Assembly: GCA_949299135.1 (NCBI GenBank) | Contig: CASFZG010000005.1 | Span: 55,534 to 119,533 of the forward strand | DNA length: 64,000 nt | Source of the DNA: an uncultured Phascolarctobacterium sp. | Lineage (GTDB): Bacteria; Bacillota; Negativicutes; Acidaminococcales; Acidaminococcaceae | Reading direction: 5' to 3' | Shown here: one piece after another, positions 1 to 8,081 of the stretch | How the letters are laid out: every line of letters begins with the position of its first letter | How positions within the stretch are numbered: the first letter of the stretch is position 1 | Made by a program: the position numbers and the translations under genes | The notes under the pieces: generated by a model | Told to the model about the DNA's origin: nothing | Databases searched by the model: none | What the model saw: only the letters and a program-made list of their open reading frames with translations

Positions 1-265
1 TACCAGCAACATTAAGATTAACTGCTGATTCACCGGAAATTTCCAAATTACCAATTGTATACTTCCCTGTAACGGTCAGGTCATAACCTGATTCATGGAA
101 ATTACCCGGTACAATAACATCTTGACCAGTTAATTCTACGCCTGTTATTTCTTTGTTTGAATCAACAACATAAGGTTCATCTGCTGACACATTGCCGCAA
201 ACGCCAAAGACGCTGGCTGCTAAAACAGTACATAAAACTTTTTTCGTTAAATCCCGTTTTTTCAT
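1..265 (-). CDS. N-terminal part of a secreted surface protein (runs off the window)
   Basis: The reading frame starts at ATG 265-263, 8 nt after an AGAGG ribosome site, and leaves the window at base 1, so only about 88 residues are visible. It opens with MKKRDLTKKVLCTVLAASVF and continues to an AxA-like site near VSADEP, a typical Sec signal peptide. The mature part is Gly/Asn/Val-rich with short alternating segments (ITGVELTGQDVIVPG), as seen at the start of beta-helical adhesins and autotransporters. The family cannot be named from this fragment; surface or periplasmic location is inferred from the signal peptide. Confidence 0.7.
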   Translation of the reverse strand, partial: MKKRDLTKKVLCTVLAASVFGVCGNVSADEPYVVDSNKEITGVELTGQDVIVPGNFHESGYDLTVTGKYTIGNLEISGESAVNLNVAG

Positions 266-385
266 CAAATCATCCTCTTTCTAAAAATTTTTAAATTAAA
301 TTTATTTGTAAATAACATACTTGCTATCCGTATATTATTTATCAAAACAAGAGCTGCAAAACACAATCATACAAAGCGCGTCATA

Positions 386-607
386 TTACATTCCTTCCAG
401 CAAATCATTAACATTTACATTCAACGCTTCTGCAATTTTAAATAATGTTTCCATAGAATAGCTTTGCCCTTTATTGCCACACTCAATTAAACTAAGGTAG
501 TTACTGCTTATTCCCACCATTTCAGAAAGCTGTGCCTGAGTATAACCTTTTTTCTTTCTGTAATAAGCAATTTTTAAGCCTATTTCCTTGTATTTTAGCG
601 CAAACAA
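386..607 (-). CDS. Small XRE-family helix-turn-helix regulator
   Basis: This 73-residue protein is almost entirely one HTH_3 domain. Residues about 10-65 form the five-helix fold, with recognition-helix region GYTQAQLSEMVGISSNYLS followed by LIECG. It has no ligand or oligomerisation domain, as in small regulators of phages, R-M systems and surface loci. The start is TTG at 607-605 behind AGGTGGGAAG; no in-frame ATG fits. Its target is unknown. An imperfect dyad upstream (669-684) could be an autoregulatory operator, and the downstream secreted-protein gene could be a target; both are inference. Confidence 0.8.
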   Translation of the reverse strand: MFALKYKEIGLKIAYYRKKKGYTQAQLSEMVGISSNYLSLIECGNKGQSYSMETLFKIAEALNVNVNDLLEGM

Positions 608-910
608 ATTCTTCCCACCTCTATAATAAAATTATCCCATAAATCAACACTTAAACAACAAAGGTATACTTTGAATTTTCAAGGTTATAATTTGAACAAA
701 AAGGCTTATATCATGTTTGCTTCTTTAAACAGTTACCATTAACCACACGCCGCAAATGAAGCAATATTAGCCAATCTTATCAAAACAATTAAAGCACTAA
801 ATTTAAATGCAAAATCATTAATGATTTTCTACGCATAATTATAAAAGACGATATAGCCAACGCTTGGCCATATCGTCTTTTGCATAAAAATTTAATAAAT
901 CTTTTTTATT
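608..910. other. AT-rich intergenic stretch with a possible operator and a terminator
   Basis: No convincing gene is visible. A dyad CTTTGAA-TT-TTCAAGG lies at 669-684, followed by another TTTGAA copy, upstream of the small XRE gene; TTGTTT with GATAAT 16 nt further on gives a weak minus-strand promoter for that gene. The rest holds only the terminator annotated separately at 843-881. Confidence 0.4.
843..881. terminator. Bidirectional intrinsic terminator after rlmH
   Basis: The arms AAAAGACGATAT-A-GCCAA and TTGGC-C-ATATCGTCTTTT form a long hairpin with A-rich and T-rich flanks. It lies just past the rlmH stop and is the likely end of the deoC-walJ-htrA-rlmH transcript. Confidence 0.85.
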
Positions 911-1390
911 TCACCAATGGTATTTTTCTCCACGGCTTATTTTAAATGCACGATAGATTTGTTCAACTAATAAAAGCCGTATCATCTGGTGCGTAAAGGT
1001 CAGTTTGGAAAAGCTCCAGCGCATGTCGGCGCGCTTGCGCAAGGCGTCGGTATAGCCAAATGCGCCGCCGATGACAAAGGCGATATGGCTTTTGCCGGCC
1101 AGCGCCCACTCGTCAAATAAATCCGCCAGCTGGGGCGAAGTTACCTCCCTGCCCTGCAAATCCAGCAGTACCACATGTACGTTTTGCGGTATCGCGTTCA
1201 GCAAACGCTCTGTTTCCTTCGCCAGCACCTGCTCTTTTTCGGCGGGCGATGGATTGTCCGGCATTTTTTCTTCGCCGATGGCAATGGTTTCCAGCTTGCA
1301 GTACGGCGTCAGGCGTTTGGTAAATTCGGCAATGCCTTCGGTCAGGTATTTTTCCTTAATCTTGCCGACGCAGACGATGCTGATTTTCAT
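911..1390 (-). CDS. rlmH: 23S rRNA (pseudouridine-1915 N3) methyltransferase RlmH
   Basis: RlmH methylates pseudouridine 1915 in helix 69 of 23S rRNA, using S-adenosylmethionine, in assembled 70S ribosomes. The 159-residue length matches the family. The SPOUT knot signature is clear: the glycine-rich loop FVIGGAFGYTDALRKRA, then the invariant C-terminal block LTFTHQMIRLLLVEQIYRAF ending GEKYHW. The gene follows htrA with a 1-nt gap and ends a Firmicute-typical walJ-htrA-rlmH block. The ATG start overlaps the end of htrA closely, suggesting translational coupling. The final residue is W where many homologues end in YHK or YHR. Confidence 0.97.
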   Translation of the reverse strand: MKISIVCVGKIKEKYLTEGIAEFTKRLTPYCKLETIAIGEEKMPDNPSPAEKEQVLAKETERLLNAIPQNVHVVLLDLQGREVTSPQLADLFDEWALAGKSHIAFVIGGAFGYTDALRKRADMRWSFSKLTFTHQMIRLLLVEQIYRAFKISRGEKYHW

Positions 1391-1391
1391 C

Positions 1392-2489
1392 TCAGTTCTC
1401 CTGCGGCATTTCCTGCAAAGTTACCTGCAGGCTGCGTTCAATGCCTGCGCGCAGCACCACAATCGTCACCACGTCGCCGACTTTCTTTTCGGCCAGTTTC
1501 GCACGCAGTTCAGGCACGGTTTCCACCTTCGCGCCGTCAAACGTCAGAATAATATCGCCGGGGCGCATACCTGCGTTATAAACAGGGCCGTTTGTTACAA
1601 TTTTCATTACAAAAATGCCGCCGTGCAAATCAAGGTCAAACCCATAGCGCGCGCTGATGTCCTTATCAATCAGGCTGGCGCCGATGTACGGGCGGGCAAT
1701 GCGTCCATGGTTGGCAAGCTCGTCCAGAATAGGTTTGGCAGAGTTGACCGGAATGGCAAAGCCGATGCCTTCAACGCCGCTGACAGCAACTTTGGCGGAG
1801 TTAATACCCACAACCTCACCGTCCGCATTGACAAGCGCACCGCCGGAGTTACCGGGGTTAATAGCCGCGTCGGTCTGAATCAGCGTAAATTTGCGGTCGC
1901 CCAGCTCGATGGAACGGTTCAGCGCACTGATAACGCCCACCGTCACGCTGCCGCGGAACTCAAGTCCCAACGGGTTGCCGATAGCAATGGCAGGCTCGCC
2001 AACCTGCAAAGTGGATGAGTCGCCAAAATCAGCAACCGGCAAATCGCCGTCCACATCAATTTTTACAACAGCCAGGTCGGTCGCCGCATCAGCGCCAAGC
2101 ACCTTGCCTTTAACGCTGCGCCCGTCCGTCAGGCTTACAATAATTTCCTGCGCGCCTTCAACAACGTGGTTGTTGGTAGCAATCAGGCCGCTCTTGTCGT
2201 AAATTACGCCGCTGCCCGTGCCGCGCTCCGTCAGCTGCACGCGGTTAAAAAAGTCACGCACATAAGCCTTGTTGGTAATGCCGACAACAGCCGGGCCAAC
2301 TTTTTGCGCCGCCACAACTACCGGCGTGTTGCGCGCGTCGGAAAGCCTTACTTCCTGCTTCGCGGCGGGCGCTGCTTCTTTTTGTTTTTCGGCGGTATTG
2401 CCAACGCCGCAGCCGCCCAAAAGCACTGCGGTGCTTAAAATACCGCACATAACCAGATTAAGTGATTTTTTTAATATCGTCTTTTGCAT
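1392..2489 (-). CDS. htrA: HtrA/DegP-type trypsin-like serine protease, predicted lipoprotein
   Basis: A periplasmic or membrane-anchored quality-control protease of 365 residues. The start chosen is ATG 2489-2487, 8 nt after GAGGGG; a longer frame upstream overlaps walJ and is not needed. An N-terminal hydrophobic segment ends in the lipobox LLGGC (Cys27), so it is probably a lipoprotein rather than the transmembrane form common in monoderm Firmicutes. The catalytic triad is visible: His108 (TNNHVVEG), Asp138 (AATDLAVV), Ser215 (NPGNSGG). One PDZ domain follows at about 265-355 (YNAGMRPGDIILTFDG). It lies between walJ and rlmH. Confidence 0.95.
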   Translation of the reverse strand: MQKTILKKSLNLVMCGILSTAVLLGGCGVGNTAEKQKEAAPAAKQEVRLSDARNTPVVVAAQKVGPAVVGITNKAYVRDFFNRVQLTERGTGSGVIYDKSGLIATNNHVVEGAQEIIVSLTDGRSVKGKVLGADAATDLAVVKIDVDGDLPVADFGDSSTLQVGEPAIAIGNPLGLEFRGSVTVGVISALNRSIELGDRKFTLIQTDAAINPGNSGGALVNADGEVVGINSAKVAVSGVEGIGFAIPVNSAKPILDELANHGRIARPYIGASLIDKDISARYGFDLDLHGGIFVMKIVTNGPVYNAGMRPGDIILTFDGAKVETVPELRAKLAEKKVGDVVTIVVLRAGIERSLQVTLQEMPQEN

Positions 2490-2500
2490 TTTTACACCCC

Positions 2501-3277
2501 TCAAAAATTTTTTACTATATTGTCCTGCGAAGTCACATATATCTGCGTATCTTCGCCTAATTCCTTCGCGTCCAGAATGCCGCGCACGGTTTTCAGCGCC
2601 AGCTGCGGCGTGTTGTTCTCCTGGCTTAAATGCGCAAGGAAAACTTCGCCCGGCAAACGCTCCATCTGCGAAAGCAGCCACCCTGCGGCATTGTTGGATA
2701 AATGCCCGCGTGTGCCTAAAATACGCTGCTTTAGCGCGTAAGGGTACGTGCCTTTTTTAAGCATTTCTTCGTCGTGGTTGGCTTCCAGCACCAAAGTGTC
2801 TGCCCCCGCCACGTTTTCCTTAATTTCTTCTGTAATAAAGCCAACGTCCGTCAGGTACACGCAGCGCGCACCGGCGCAGGTAAACACGTAGCCCACGGTG
2901 CTGGCGGCGTCGTGTGGCACGGCAAAGCTTGTAATTTTCAGCCCGTCCGTTTCCAGCAGCTTCGGCATTAAACGGCAGTTAACGCGCTCAAGTTCTCCCC
3001 TTTGGGGGATATAACGCCACGTCGCCTCGTTGGCAAACACCGGCAAATGATAGTTGCGGCTGAACACCGGCAGCCCGTTAACGTGGTCGCGGTGTTCGTG
3101 CGTTAAAAGCACGGCGTCCAAATCTTCCGGCTGCAAGCCTACATCGCGCAGGCGCTGCACAAGCTGGCGGCAGCTGATACCGGCATCAATCAAAATATTT
3201 TTGCCGCCCGCGCTGATAACGGTGGCGTTGCCCTTACTGCCGCTGGCCAGAACGGAGATTTTAAATTCGCCCGTCAT
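2501..3277 (-). CDS. walJ: YycJ/WalJ-like metallo-beta-lactamase-fold hydrolase
   Basis: A 258-residue single-domain MBL-fold protein. It opens with FKISVLASGSKGNATVI, typical of the YycJ/WalJ group, followed by the metal motif LTHEHRDH and later the ligand region YLTDVG and LEANHDE. Family members are cytosolic nucleases implicated in DNA repair and cell-wall/division coordination. Its ATG overlaps the deoC stop by 4 nt (ATGA), and htrA follows 12 nt later. The walRK kinase genes that often sit upstream in Firmicutes are absent here and deoC takes that place. Confidence 0.9.
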   Translation of the reverse strand: MTGEFKISVLASGSKGNATVISAGGKNILIDAGISCRQLVQRLRDVGLQPEDLDAVLLTHEHRDHVNGLPVFSRNYHLPVFANEATWRYIPQRGELERVNCRLMPKLLETDGLKITSFAVPHDAASTVGYVFTCAGARCVYLTDVGFITEEIKENVAGADTLVLEANHDEEMLKKGTYPYALKQRILGTRGHLSNNAAGWLLSQMERLPGEVFLAHLSQENNTPQLALKTVRGILDAKELGEDTQIYVTSQDNIVKNF

Positions 3278-3924
3278 GCTTCACCTACGGCAATGGCTGC
3301 ACCGGCGCTGGTACCAATGCGGTCGGCGCCTGCCTCAACCATCGCGCGTGCGGTTGCAGCGTCGCGGATACCGCCGGCAGCCTTAACCTTCAGGCCGTAC
3401 TTATCGGCTTCCTCGCGCAGCAGCTTAACATCTTCAACAGTTGCGCCGCCCTTACCAAAACCGGTGGCAGTTTTAACAAACTTCGCGCCGCCGTCGGAGA
3501 TAATGCGGCAGGCCGTGCGTTTTTCACGCGGCGTTAAATAAGCGGCTTCAATAATAACCTTTACCGGGCAGGGCGCAGCGGCCTCAACCACACGGCGGAT
3601 GTCCTCCGTCACAGCGGCATAATCGCCCGTTTTAAAGGCAGATACATTCATAACCATATCAATTTCGTCGGCGTGTTCCTCCATCGCCGTTTTGGCTTCC
3701 AGCGCCTTAACGCAGCTGAACGTCGCTCCCAGCGGAAAGCCGACCACCGTAACAACCTTTACATCGCTGCCCTGCAGCAAATGTTTTGCCAGCGGTACAT
3801 AGCACGGATTAACGCACACGGCGTACAGCTTGTGCTCCATAGCTTCGTTGCAAAGCTGCATAATGTCTTTCACGGTTGCTTCCGGTTTCAATAATGTATG
3901 TTCAATAATACGGGCAAGTTCCAT
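3274..3924 (-). CDS. deoC: Deoxyribose-phosphate aldolase
   Basis: DeoC splits 2-deoxyribose 5-phosphate into glyceraldehyde 3-phosphate and acetaldehyde in deoxynucleoside catabolism. The 216-residue protein starts at ATG 3924-3922 behind GGGAGGAAG (an upstream TTG lies inside that ribosome site and was rejected). It begins MELARIIEHTLLKPEAT, keeps the catalytic Asp region EIDMVMNVS, the Schiff-base lysine in FVKTATGFGKGGAT, and the second lysine in LKVKAAGGIRD. It is first in the deoC-walJ-htrA-rlmH block, with an ATGA overlap to walJ. No other deo genes are nearby. Confidence 0.95.
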   Translation of the reverse strand: MELARIIEHTLLKPEATVKDIMQLCNEAMEHKLYAVCVNPCYVPLAKHLLQGSDVKVVTVVGFPLGATFSCVKALEAKTAMEEHADEIDMVMNVSAFKTGDYAAVTEDIRRVVEAAAPCPVKVIIEAAYLTPREKRTACRIISDGGAKFVKTATGFGKGGATVEDVKLLREEADKYGLKVKAAGGIRDAATARAMVEAGADRIGTSAGAAIAVGEA

Positions 3925-4034
3925 GGTACTTCCTCCCAATTTTAAATCTGTACTATATCATTATAGCAAATGTTAAGCGTTCAGGGTTGATAAAAAAGTA
4001 AATTTTTATAAAACTTTATAAGGCAGCGCCGCCG

Positions 4035-4065
4035 TAAAAAACAAACGGGACCCCCAAAGGGTCCC
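4035..4065 (-). terminator. Intrinsic terminator after perR
   Basis: On the minus strand GGGACCC-TTTGG-GGGTCCC is followed by GTTTGTTTTTTAC, just past the perR stop. Confidence 0.85.
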
Positions 4066-4078
4066 CTGCGTTAAACGC

Positions 4079-4504
4079 TCAGTGTTTTTTGCGGCAGTCT
4101 TCGCAGATACCGTAAAAATAAAACTGGTGCCCGCTCAATTTGTAGCCGCTTTGTTTTTCGGCCTGCGCCATAATGCCGCTGTCGTCAACGTTAAACAAAT
4201 CTTCAACCTTGCCGCAGCAGGTGCACTGCACATGATGGTGCTCGCTGATATCCGCATCATAACGGAAGCTGTCCTCACCGGTATTAAGAATCTGGATAAC
4301 ATGCAGCCTGTTCAAAATCTCTACGGTTTTATATACGGTAGCAAAACTCATAGAAGGATATTTGGGGCGCAGCGTTTTGTACAGCATCTCGGCGCTGGGA
4401 TGTTCATGCATAGCGGCAAGGGTTTCGTACACAGCAAGGCGCTGAGGCGTAACCTTAAAGCCGTTCTCGCGCAGGATGGCGGTCAGTTCGCTGTTGGTTA
4501 ACAT
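4079..4504 (-). CDS. perR: Fur-family regulator, PerR-like
   Basis: A 141-residue Fur-family repressor: N-terminal winged helix (residues about 1-85, with GFKVTPQRLAVYETL and SFATVYKTVEIL) and C-terminal metal-binding dimerisation domain. The structural zinc site is the pair of CxxC motifs QCTCCGK and GICEDCRKKH. The regulatory site keeps His/Asp ligands in RYDADISEHHHVQC and an Asp in CGKVEDLF, matching PerR (peroxide sensing by metal-catalysed His oxidation) better than Fur or Zur. It stands alone, with its own terminator. Separating PerR from Fur by sequence alone is not certain. Confidence 0.8.
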   Translation of the reverse strand: MLTNSELTAILRENGFKVTPQRLAVYETLAAMHEHPSAEMLYKTLRPKYPSMSFATVYKTVEILNRLHVIQILNTGEDSFRYDADISEHHHVQCTCCGKVEDLFNVDDSGIMAQAEKQSGYKLSGHQFYFYGICEDCRKKH

Positions 4505-4745
4505 AAGCTCCTCCTTCCGGTATTACCTCACGGCAATACGCTTTACAAGCTATTTTTTCAAAATAATTATATAAAATCGCCTATTCTTTGTCAATATTTA
4601 TTATCCGTTGACAAAGATATTTCACATTATGTTGTTTCCGCTTACGCGGATGAAAAATAACCGGTCTTGCGTTTAGTAAGGCCGATTATTTTTTGCTTCT
4701 TTTTTATATTGATGGCAACTTTGTATAAAGGATAGAGCGTTTTAA

Positions 4746-4817
4746 TTTTTACTATCTCATTCATCTTCATTCTTTTGACGGAGCAAAAGAACGAAGCAAG
4801 AAAACTCCCGCGGCTAG
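4746..4817 (+). repeat. Inverted-repeat block, left arm
   Basis: This 72-bp block, containing TCTTTTGACGGAGCAAAAGA and ACTCCCGCGGCTAG, recurs as its reverse complement at 5214-5285 with only a few differences. It can be read as a short frame, but nothing shows that it is translated. Confidence 0.85.
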
Positions 4818-4847
4818 GCGGATTTCTTAACGCAAGCATGTTTGTCT

Positions 4848-4906
4848 AAAAACGGCAAAAATTGGCGGAACTCGCTGCGCTCAGACACCTGATTTTTGCC
4901 GTTTTT
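4848..4906 (-). repeat. Hairpin with conserved 24-nt loop core, copy A
   Basis: Perfect 15-bp stem (AAAAACGGCAAAAAT at 4848-4862 with its complement at 4892-4906) around a 29-nt loop. On the minus strand the loop contains GGTGTCTGAGCGCAGCGAGT followed by TCCG. Confidence 0.85.
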
Positions 4907-5104
4907 CTTAGAAAATCTTGCTAAAATCCGATGCCGCGTGTTGACGAGCGTCGGACTTCATTACTTCTTTTTGATTGATAAACGCATATCGTAGGATAGC
5001 AAGCTGATGAAAGTTCGGTAACATTGCTATCAAAATAAAAACGTAGCCATAGTGCGAATTTGGGCGGAGCGCGGCATTAAAAATTTAGCGGCATTGATAA
5101 AGAG

Positions 5105-5158
5105 CAATAAAAATTTCCCGGTGTCTGAGCGAAGCGAGTTCCGTGGAAATTTTTATTG
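5105..5158 (+). repeat. Hairpin with conserved 24-nt loop core, copy B
   Basis: Perfect 14-bp stem (CAATAAAAATTTCC at 5105-5118 with its complement at 5145-5158). The stem sequence is unrelated to copy A, but the loop carries the same core (GGTGTCTGAGCGAAGCGAGT followed by TCCG) with one difference. Confidence 0.85.
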
Positions 5159-5213
5159 GTTGCGGCGGGACGCGTGCGGATTTTTGCGCAAGCAACAAAT
5201 CCGTAAATTTTTG

Positions 5214-5285
5214 CTAGCCGCGGGAGTTTTCTTGTTTCGTTCTTTTGCTCCGTCAAAAGAATGAAAATGAATGAGATAATAAAAA
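5214..5285 (-). repeat. Inverted-repeat block, right arm
   Basis: Reverse complement of 4746-4817, with a few substitutions. Together the arms could form a very large cruciform or RNA duplex. Confidence 0.85.
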
Positions 5286-5392
5286 CTAAAAAACACTATC
5301 CTCCATGCAATGGTGAAAACAAAATGGGCAATGTAGTAAATTAAAAGCAATATAGTAACTGCAAAGCCGAAAACAAAATTTAAGGAAAAAAT

Positions 5393-5426
5393 AAAAAACT
5401 GCCTTACTAACGCAAGGCAGTTTTTT
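5393..5426. terminator. Intrinsic terminator after the lysO-like pair
   Basis: CTGCCTT / AAGGCAG stem extended by A6/T6 (5393-5398, 5421-5426), loop GCGTTAGT on the minus strand. It overlaps the stop codon of the upstream minus-strand gene. The same loop with a different stem occurs at 4662-4684. Confidence 0.85.
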
Positions 5427-6027
5427 ATTTTAAACTTAACAGCCACGATAACAGCACCGGCACTATTAAGGTAAGCACCAAACCATTGATGAAGGAATAC
5501 ATCCCCACATGCAAATTAGTATATTTTATTACCACCGGCAGGCCGCTGTCCATCGTCGCCGCGCCGCTGGGCGCAAGTGCCAGCAGTTTATGCACGCGCA
5601 CTAAAAGCGGTATTAAAAAGAACGCCGAAAGCTCACGCAGCATATTTGCCAAAAAGGATACCGTGCCGATTTCCGTACTGTACATGGCGCTGATAACTAC
5701 GGACGAAAAGCTGTACCAGCCAAAGCCGCTGCCCACCAGCACCGCATCATAAAGGCTTAACCCAACCGCCATACCGATAAGCGCCGCGCCGATAACGCTG
5801 CCCACAGCCACCGCCGCCGGTATGCTAAGCGCCAGCACCGCGCTGTGCAGATTGCATACGCGCTTTAAAATATCCCTGTTGCTGCCTATTTCAATACCCG
5901 CGATAAACACCATAATGTCCAGCGCCGTCATCAAAATAAAATCCAGCGTGTCCTTATCGCCTACGTCCAAAAACAAATAGCCTGCCGCCATGCCGCAAAA
6001 CAGCGCCACAGTAATCGTCAGAATCAT
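5425..6027 (-). CDS. LysO-family lysine exporter, C-terminal (core) part
   Basis: A 200-residue polytopic membrane protein with about five to six hydrophobic segments, matching the C-terminal two thirds of LysO (YbjE, DUF340). Recognisable parts are FIAGIEIGSN, the conserved GSGFGWYSFSSVVIS and GTVSFLANMLRELSAFFLIP. LysO exports L-lysine and toxic analogues such as thialysine in E. coli, where it is a single protein of about 300 residues. Here the N-terminal part is a separate upstream gene overlapping by 4 nt (ATGA), so the two products presumably assemble. Substrate is by family, not shown here. Confidence 0.85.
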   Translation of the reverse strand: MILTITVALFCGMAAGYLFLDVGDKDTLDFILMTALDIMVFIAGIEIGSNRDILKRVCNLHSAVLALSIPAAVAVGSVIGAALIGMAVGLSLYDAVLVGSGFGWYSFSSVVISAMYSTEIGTVSFLANMLRELSAFFLIPLLVRVHKLLALAPSGAATMDSGLPVVIKYTNLHVGMYSFINGLVLTLIVPVLLSWLLSLK

Positions 6028-6326
6028 CCGGCGTCACCGTCCTCTGCTTCAACATCCGCCGGGCGGGCGATAAATTTAGTTACCAAAAACACCAGTGCCA
6101 CGCTGCCGCATACAGCGCCAAAGGCAACTGCCCCTGCCTGCAAACCCAGCGTGCCAAGCTTTGCCAGCAGCGCATCGTCACAGCCGATTTTTGCTCCGAG
6201 GCAGAACAGCATGGTGCACAAACACACGGTAGAAAATTTATTTAAACCGGCTTTTATTTTATAGCTTAACAAATTAAGCAGCCCAATGGCGATGCCCAGA
6301 ACAATCGCCAGCAGAATCTCCTGCAT
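6024..6326 (-). CDS. LysO-family exporter, N-terminal part
   Basis: A 100-residue membrane protein with about three hydrophobic helices (EILLAIVLGIAIGLLNLL; TVCLCTMLFCLGAKIG; GAVAFGAVCGSVALVFLVT). It corresponds to the N-terminal region of LysO and its ATGA stop/start overlap with the next gene indicates a two-gene exporter. The start chosen is ATG 6326-6324, 4 nt after GGAGGGGA; the frame is open further upstream but without a ribosome site. Length and order suggest a natural split rather than decay, since both halves have clean starts. Confidence 0.8.
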   Translation of the reverse strand: MQEILLAIVLGIAIGLLNLLSYKIKAGLNKFSTVCLCTMLFCLGAKIGCDDALLAKLGTLGLQAGAVAFGAVCGSVALVFLVTKFIARPADVEAEDGDAG

Positions 6327-6375
6327 AATTCCCCTCCAAAACAAAAGGCATGCGGCGTGCATGCCTTAATTTTTG

Positions 6376-8001
6376 TTATTCCAATGTAATAATCAGCGGG
6401 TACAGCGGTTGTGCGCCGTTAAGCACCTGCACTTCCGCCCCGGGGCAGATTTTTTCAAGCTCTGCCGCCGCACTGTTGGCTTCGTCTTCGGTGATTTCGC
6501 TGCCGTAGTACAGGGTTAAAAGTTCCCAATCCGTACCGGCCTGATGCACTGCATCCACCGCCGCCGCGTTTAAGCTGCCGCCGGTGCAGACGATTTTATT
6601 TTCCAACAGCCCGATATATTCGCCCTTAATGATGGGCATGCCGTTTACAACGCTGTCGCGCACCGCCGTGCTTACTGCCGCACAATGCGCCTGCTGCATG
6701 GCTTCCGTCATCGCTTCCACGTTGGCTTCCATATCGGCCTGCGTGTCAAACGCCAAAATAGCGGCAATGCCCTGCGCCAGGTTCACCGTCGGCACATAAG
6801 CCACTTTATCCGCGCCAAGCAGTTTTTGCGCCTGCTGCGCCGCCAGCACAATATTTTTGTTGTTCGGCAAAATAATGTATTTGCTGTACGCGCCGTTTTC
6901 AATGGCGGTTACAAAATCTTCCACAGGCGGGTTCATGCTCTGCCCGCCGCTGATAATATCCGTTACGCCCTGCGCCAGCATAATTTCGGCAATGCCGCTG
7001 CCTGCCGCCACGCTTACAAGGCCTACGCCTTCTTTTTTGGGCTGCTGCGCCACAGCCGCCGCGCTGAACACGCGGTGTTCGTGCTGCTCCGCCATGTTGT
7101 CGATTTTAATATCGTGCAGCGTGCCCCAGCTTAAACCGTGCTGCAACACCGTGCCCGGGTTGGCGGTATGCACATGCACCTTAACAATGTCGTCCATCGC
7201 CGCCACAATCAGCGAATTGCCCAAAGGCAAAAGCGCCGCGCGCACCGTTTTTTCATCAACACCGGCGTTTTTAACAATAAACTCCGTACAGTACGGGTTG
7301 GTTAAATCAACTTCTTCCGCAGGCAATTCCGCCGCTTTCGCGGATGCCGCGCTTACTTCGCCGACGGGTTCTGCCTTGCCCAGAAGGCCGTTTAAGCAGC
7401 CCTGCAAAAAGACAATCAAGCCCTGACCGCCCGCATCAACCACGCCCGCAGCCTTCAGCGCAGGCAAAAGTTCCGGCGTGCGTGCCAGTTCCCTTTTGCC
7501 GCCGTCGATAGCTTCGGTTAAAATTTCCACAAAATCTTCGCCGCGGCGCACCGCATGGTAAGCCGCCTTGGCAATACCGCGCGCCACCGTTAAAATAGTG
7601 CCTTCAACAGGTTTGGCCACGCTGCGGTAAGCATATAAAATGCCAAACTGAAACGCCTTGCCCAGCTCGTTGCCGGTAACGCGCTCCTTGCCTGCCAGCC
7701 CGCGCCCAATGCCGCGCAAAAGCTGCGACAGAATTACGCCGCTGTTGCCGCGCGCGCCCATAATAGCGCTTTTGGCAGCCGCCGCGCCAACCGCCGCCGC
7801 CGATTCCGTATCCAGCGGCGTCACCGCGCGGTGCACTGCTTCCATTGTGCGCATCATATTCGTGCCCGTATCGCCGTCCGGCACCGGGAACACGTTTAAA
7901 TCGTCAATCTGCTTATAGCTTTGCGCAAACGCGCCGTAAGCGCCAAGCAGCATATTTTTTATATCGCGGCCGTTAATAACAGCCGTCTGTTTCGCGTCCA
8001 T
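6376..8001 (-). CDS. fakA: Fatty acid kinase ATP-binding subunit FakA (DAK2/YloV family)
   Basis: FakA phosphorylates fatty acids held by a DegV-type FakB carrier to give acyl-phosphate for phospholipid synthesis. The 541-residue protein starts at ATG 8001-7999 after GGGGGT. The DAK2 domain (about 1-210) carries the metal-binding signature NVFPVPDGDTGTNMMRTM and the glycine-rich MGARGNSGVILSQLLRG; the middle (about 240-320) and C-terminal domain (SGGQSMNPPVEDF, LPNNKNIVLAAQQA) follow the YloV plan. The DegV-family gene directly upstream on the same strand supports the FakAB assignment. The Asp23-family gene that often neighbours fakA is absent. Confidence 0.93.
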   Translation of the reverse strand: MDAKQTAVINGRDIKNMLLGAYGAFAQSYKQIDDLNVFPVPDGDTGTNMMRTMEAVHRAVTPLDTESAAAVGAAAAKSAIMGARGNSGVILSQLLRGIGRGLAGKERVTGNELGKAFQFGILYAYRSVAKPVEGTILTVARGIAKAAYHAVRRGEDFVEILTEAIDGGKRELARTPELLPALKAAGVVDAGGQGLIVFLQGCLNGLLGKAEPVGEVSAASAKAAELPAEEVDLTNPYCTEFIVKNAGVDEKTVRAALLPLGNSLIVAAMDDIVKVHVHTANPGTVLQHGLSWGTLHDIKIDNMAEQHEHRVFSAAAVAQQPKKEGVGLVSVAAGSGIAEIMLAQGVTDIISGGQSMNPPVEDFVTAIENGAYSKYIILPNNKNIVLAAQQAQKLLGADKVAYVPTVNLAQGIAAILAFDTQADMEANVEAMTEAMQQAHCAAVSTAVRDSVVNGMPIIKGEYIGLLENKIVCTGGSLNAAAVDAVHQAGTDWELLTLYYGSEITEDEANSAAAELEKICPGAEVQVLNGAQPLYPLIITLE

Positions 8002-8081
8002 CACTACCCCCAATCAGGCATGCGCAAAACTCCATGCCGCTTTGTTTTTTATCAATCCGGCCATGCCGGTAAAACTTAAAT

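Larger units (their letters stand above)
4505..5424. repeat. Gene-poor 0.9 kb region with two facing copies of a structured repeat
   Basis: No convincing gene is seen; two short open frames here lie inside repeat arms. Reading inward from both ends the order is the same: a terminator-like hairpin (4662-4684; 5399-5420), a conserved 72-bp block (4746-4817; 5214-5285), then a long hairpin with a conserved loop (4848-4906; 5105-5158). The right copy is the reverse complement of the left, so the two face a centre near 5000. A weaker dyad TCCGATGC/GCGTCGGA occurs near 4926-4953. Confidence 0.75.

Noticed and set aside
4642..4839. 65-codon minus-strand frame
   Set aside because: It lies within the left repeat copy, includes the terminator-like hairpin, and has no ribosome site.
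5153..5446. 97-codon minus-strand frame with a hydrophobic start
   Set aside because: It lies across the right repeat copy and runs through the terminator and the inverted-repeat block. No ribosome site; more likely repeat sequence than a gene.
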